Shown one piece after another: positions 62,401 through 64,000 of a stretch of DNA of 64,000 nucleotides (position 1 is its first letter; every line of letters starts with the position of its first letter). The position numbers and the translations under genes are program-made. The notes under the pieces were generated by a model. That model made no database searches. It saw nothing but the letters and a program-made list of their open reading frames with translations, and was not told the origin of the DNA. This DNA comes from Kluyvera genomosp. 3. GTDB taxonomy: Bacteria; Pseudomonadota; Gammaproteobacteria; Enterobacterales; Enterobacteriaceae. Location of the stretch: positions 2,016,645-2,080,644 of the forward strand of contig CP022114.1 of assembly GCA_002211745.1 (NCBI GenBank), given 5' to 3'.

Positions 62401-63060
62401 ATGTATCAACATCATAACTGGCAGGGTGCGCTGCTGGATTACCCGGTAAGCAAAGTTGTCTGTGTTGGCAGTAATTATGCAAAGCATATCCAGGAGATGG
62501 GCAGCGCGACGCCGGAAGAGCCCGTGCTGTTTATTAAGCCAGAAACCGCACTCTGCGACTTGCGCCAGCCGCTGATTCTGCCGCAGGGCCTGGGCTCTGT
62601 GCACCATGAAGTCGAGCTGGCGGTGCTGATTGGCGCGACGCTGCGTCAGGCGACGGAAGATCACGTCATGCAGGCTATTGCGGGTTATGGTGTCGCGCTG
62701 GACCTCACGCTGCGCGACGTGCAGAGCAAAATGAAAAAGGCCGGGCAACCGTGGGAAAAAGCGAAAGGCTTTGATAATTCCTGCCCGATCTCCGGTTTTA
62801 TCCCGGCGGCAGCCTTCGAAGGCGACCCGCAAAATACCACGCTGGGCCTGAAGGTGAACGGCGAGGTGCGTCAGCAGGGCTCGACGGCGGATATGATCCA
62901 CAAAATCGTACCGCTGATTGCCTACATGAGCCGCTTCTTCACCCTCAAGCCGGGCGACGTGGTGCTGACCGGTACGCCGGAAGGCGTCGGCCCGCTCCAC
63001 GGTGGTGATGAACTGGACGTGCTGTTTAACGGCTATTCTCTGACAACCCGCGTGCTGTAA
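62401..63060 (+). CDS. ycgM: Fumarylacetoacetate hydrolase-family protein YcgM
   Basis: 219-aa single-domain FAH enzyme. Metal ligands in HHEVELAVLIG and ALDLTLRDVQ; catalytic-region PEEPVLFIKPETAL; GDVVLTGTPEGVGPL near the C-terminus. Relatives act on acylpyruvates or oxaloacetate; the exact reaction here is not shown. Intact. Confidence 0.92.
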   Translation: MYQHHNWQGALLDYPVSKVVCVGSNYAKHIQEMGSATPEEPVLFIKPETALCDLRQPLILPQGLGSVHHEVELAVLIGATLRQATEDHVMQAIAGYGVALDLTLRDVQSKMKKAGQPWEKAKGFDNSCPISGFIPAAAFEGDPQNTTLGLKVNGEVRQQGSTADMIHKIVPLIAYMSRFFTLKPGDVVLTGTPEGVGPLHGGDELDVLFNGYSLTTRVL

Positions 63061-63153
63061 TCCCTGCTTGCCGCCCCAATCGGGCGGCAAAACTTGCATC
63101 CCTGTGCCAGACTGGTTATAAGAAGCACCCTGATTTTTGATGTGGACATCCCG

Positions 63154-63600
63154 ATGAGCGAATTACCTTTCTGGCAGAGCAAGACCCTTGACGACATGAC
63201 CGATGCCGAATGGGAGTCGCTGTGCGACGGCTGCGGCCAGTGCTGCCTGCACAAGCTGATGGATGAAGACACCGACGAAATTTACTTCACCAACGTTGCC
63301 TGCAAACAGCTAAACATCAAGACCTGTCAATGCCGTAACTACGAACGCCGTTTCGACTATGAGCCGGACTGTATCAAGCTGACCCGCGATAACCTGCCTA
63401 CCTTCGAGTGGCTGCCGCATACCTGCGCGTATCGTCTGCTGGCGGAAGGTCAACCGCTGCCGCAGTGGCATCCGCTGATAACCGGTTCAAAAGCCGCGAT
63501 GCATGGCGAGCGTATTTCTGTGCGTCATATTGCGGTGAAGGAGTCAGAAGTGCGTGACTGGCAAGACCATATCTTAAATAAACCAGAATGGGCTGACTAA
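63154..63600 (+). CDS. ycgN: UPF0260 Cys-rich protein YcgN
   Basis: 148-aa protein with [14 protein letters not shown] and [12 protein letters not shown], a CxxCxxCC-type metal or iron-sulfur cluster motif shared by the UPF0153/UPF0260 families. Function unknown. ATG at 63154 ([14 protein letters not shown]) gives the E. coli-like core; a GTG 12 bases upstream is possible. Intact. Confidence 0.93.
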   Translation: MSELPFWQSKTLDDMTDAEWESLCDGCGQCCLHKLMDEDTDEIYFTNVACKQLNIKTCQCRNYERRFDYEPDCIKLTRDNLPTFEWLPHTCAYRLLAEGQPLPQWHPLITGSKAAMHGERISVRHIAVKESEVRDWQDHILNKPEWAD

Positions 63601-63711
63601 CGTCCGATTTCGTGCTTCATTCTCGCTTTTTACGCTTCCGTTAATAAAATCACTCCTTAATTCCTGCACTCTGCCGATAGAGATATTATCGGCATCGGTG
63701 TGGGGATGGAC

Positions 63712-63821
63712 ATGCGTAGTTCAATAAAGCTGTTAGTACTTGCGGTTATGATCAATCTGGGTGGTTGGGGTTACTGCTGGTCGCCGGTTATGGCATCGGG
63801 ACATTGGCGGGGATTTGGTAG
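63712..63821 (+). CDS. Possible small membrane protein, one frameshift
   Basis: MRSSIKLLVLAVMINLGGWG continues LLLVAGYGIGTLAGIW if one G is restored near 63770; 36 aa, one hydrophobic helix. As sequenced the frame breaks at GGTTGGGGTTAC. An ATG at 63706 is also in frame. Not recognised by name; it sits where hlyE and umuDC lie in E. coli K-12. Confidence 0.4.
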
Positions 63822-63866
63822 GAGAGGGGCCAGCAGCGATAGCATCGCCACTGGCTCAAACGACAA

Positions 63867-64000
63867 TTAACGGCCAAACAGGTCGCGGCGTTTCGGTTTA
63901 AACGGCTGGGCAATCAGCACCAGTAGCGCCACGATCAGGTAGGCGGCAAAAATACCCACCAGCCACTGCGGCATCTCCAGCGATAAGAATTCCCACTGGC
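63867..64000 (-). CDS. dsbB: Disulfide bond formation protein DsbB, 3' end only
   Basis: Last 43 codons read [20 protein letters not shown] and end [14 protein letters not shown], matching the C-terminus of the inner-membrane quinone-linked oxidase that recycles DsbA. The rest lies beyond the window. Confidence 0.9.
   Translation of the reverse strand, partial: QWEFLSLEMPQWLVGIFAAYLIVALLVLIAQPFKPKRRDLFGR

Noticed and set aside
1-64000. Mass gene decay (many pseudogenes, as in a host-restricted strain)
   Set aside because: Nearly all breaks are one missing G or C in a run, including in essential genes such as tsaB; no IS elements or large deletions accompany them.
1-64000. CRISPR arrays, toxin-antitoxin pairs or defence systems
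   Set aside because: No regularly spaced repeats and no recognised cas, toxin or defence gene.

Overview
The window comes from a member of the Enterobacteriaceae, close to the Escherichia/Citrobacter/Enterobacter/Klebsiella group. Gene content and order follow the E. coli K-12 segment ptrB-exoX-yobB-holE-yobA-yebZ-yebY ... rsmF-letB-letA-msrC-proQ-prc-htpX ... yebQ-kdgR-yobH-mgrB-yebO-yobF-cspC-rlmA-mntP-yobD-manZYX-yoaE-pdeD-sdaA-nudL-pabB-yoaH ... yoaB-yoaA-tsaB-yeaY-fadD-rnd-minEDC-ycgL-ycgM-ycgN-dsbB. The genus cannot be fixed from the sequence alone.

Most long genes are broken by single-base deletions in short G or C runs, about 90 in 64 kb. Restoring one base at each site returns full-length proteins, often with exactly the E. 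coli length (LetB 877, LetA 427, Prc 682, YoaA 636, FadD 561, MinD 270 aa). I therefore read the frameshifts as base-calling or assembly errors and annotate whole genes rather than pseudogenes.

Layout. 1-4.7 kb: ptrB tail, exoX, yobB, holE and the copper-type operon yobA-yebZ-yebY. 4.8-8.4 kb: accessory block with sRNA SdsR, a cspH / csp-remnant / ymcF-like cold-shock module, hiuH, a KTSC-domain gene and an lpxP-like lipid A acyltransferase. 8.4-18.8 kb: yebV, rsmF, letB, letA, msrC, proQ, prc, htpX. 18.8-26.2 kb: an insertion carrying pgaABCD (poly-GlcNAc biofilm polysaccharide) and a divergent LuxR-type regulator. 26.2-43.2 kb: conserved core from yebQ and kdgR to pabB and yoaH, including a Mn2+ riboswitch before mntP and the mannose PTS. 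43.2-53.1 kb: a second insertion with a phosphodiester glycosidase and a polyuronate-type utilisation locus: secreted and cytosolic alginate-lyase-family proteins, a heparinase II/III-family lyase and a MalEFGK-type ABC importer, arranged around a divergent promoter with a strong CRP-like site and a weaker KdgR-like box. 53.1-64 kb: conserved core yoaB to dsbB.

The most interesting system is the 44-53 kb locus. I infer that the secreted lyase makes oligosaccharides, the ABC system imports them, and the two lyases without signal peptides finish depolymerisation in the cytoplasm. The substrate (alginate, glucuronan or another uronate polymer) cannot be decided from sequence. No tRNA, rRNA, CRISPR array, transposase or integrase was seen.
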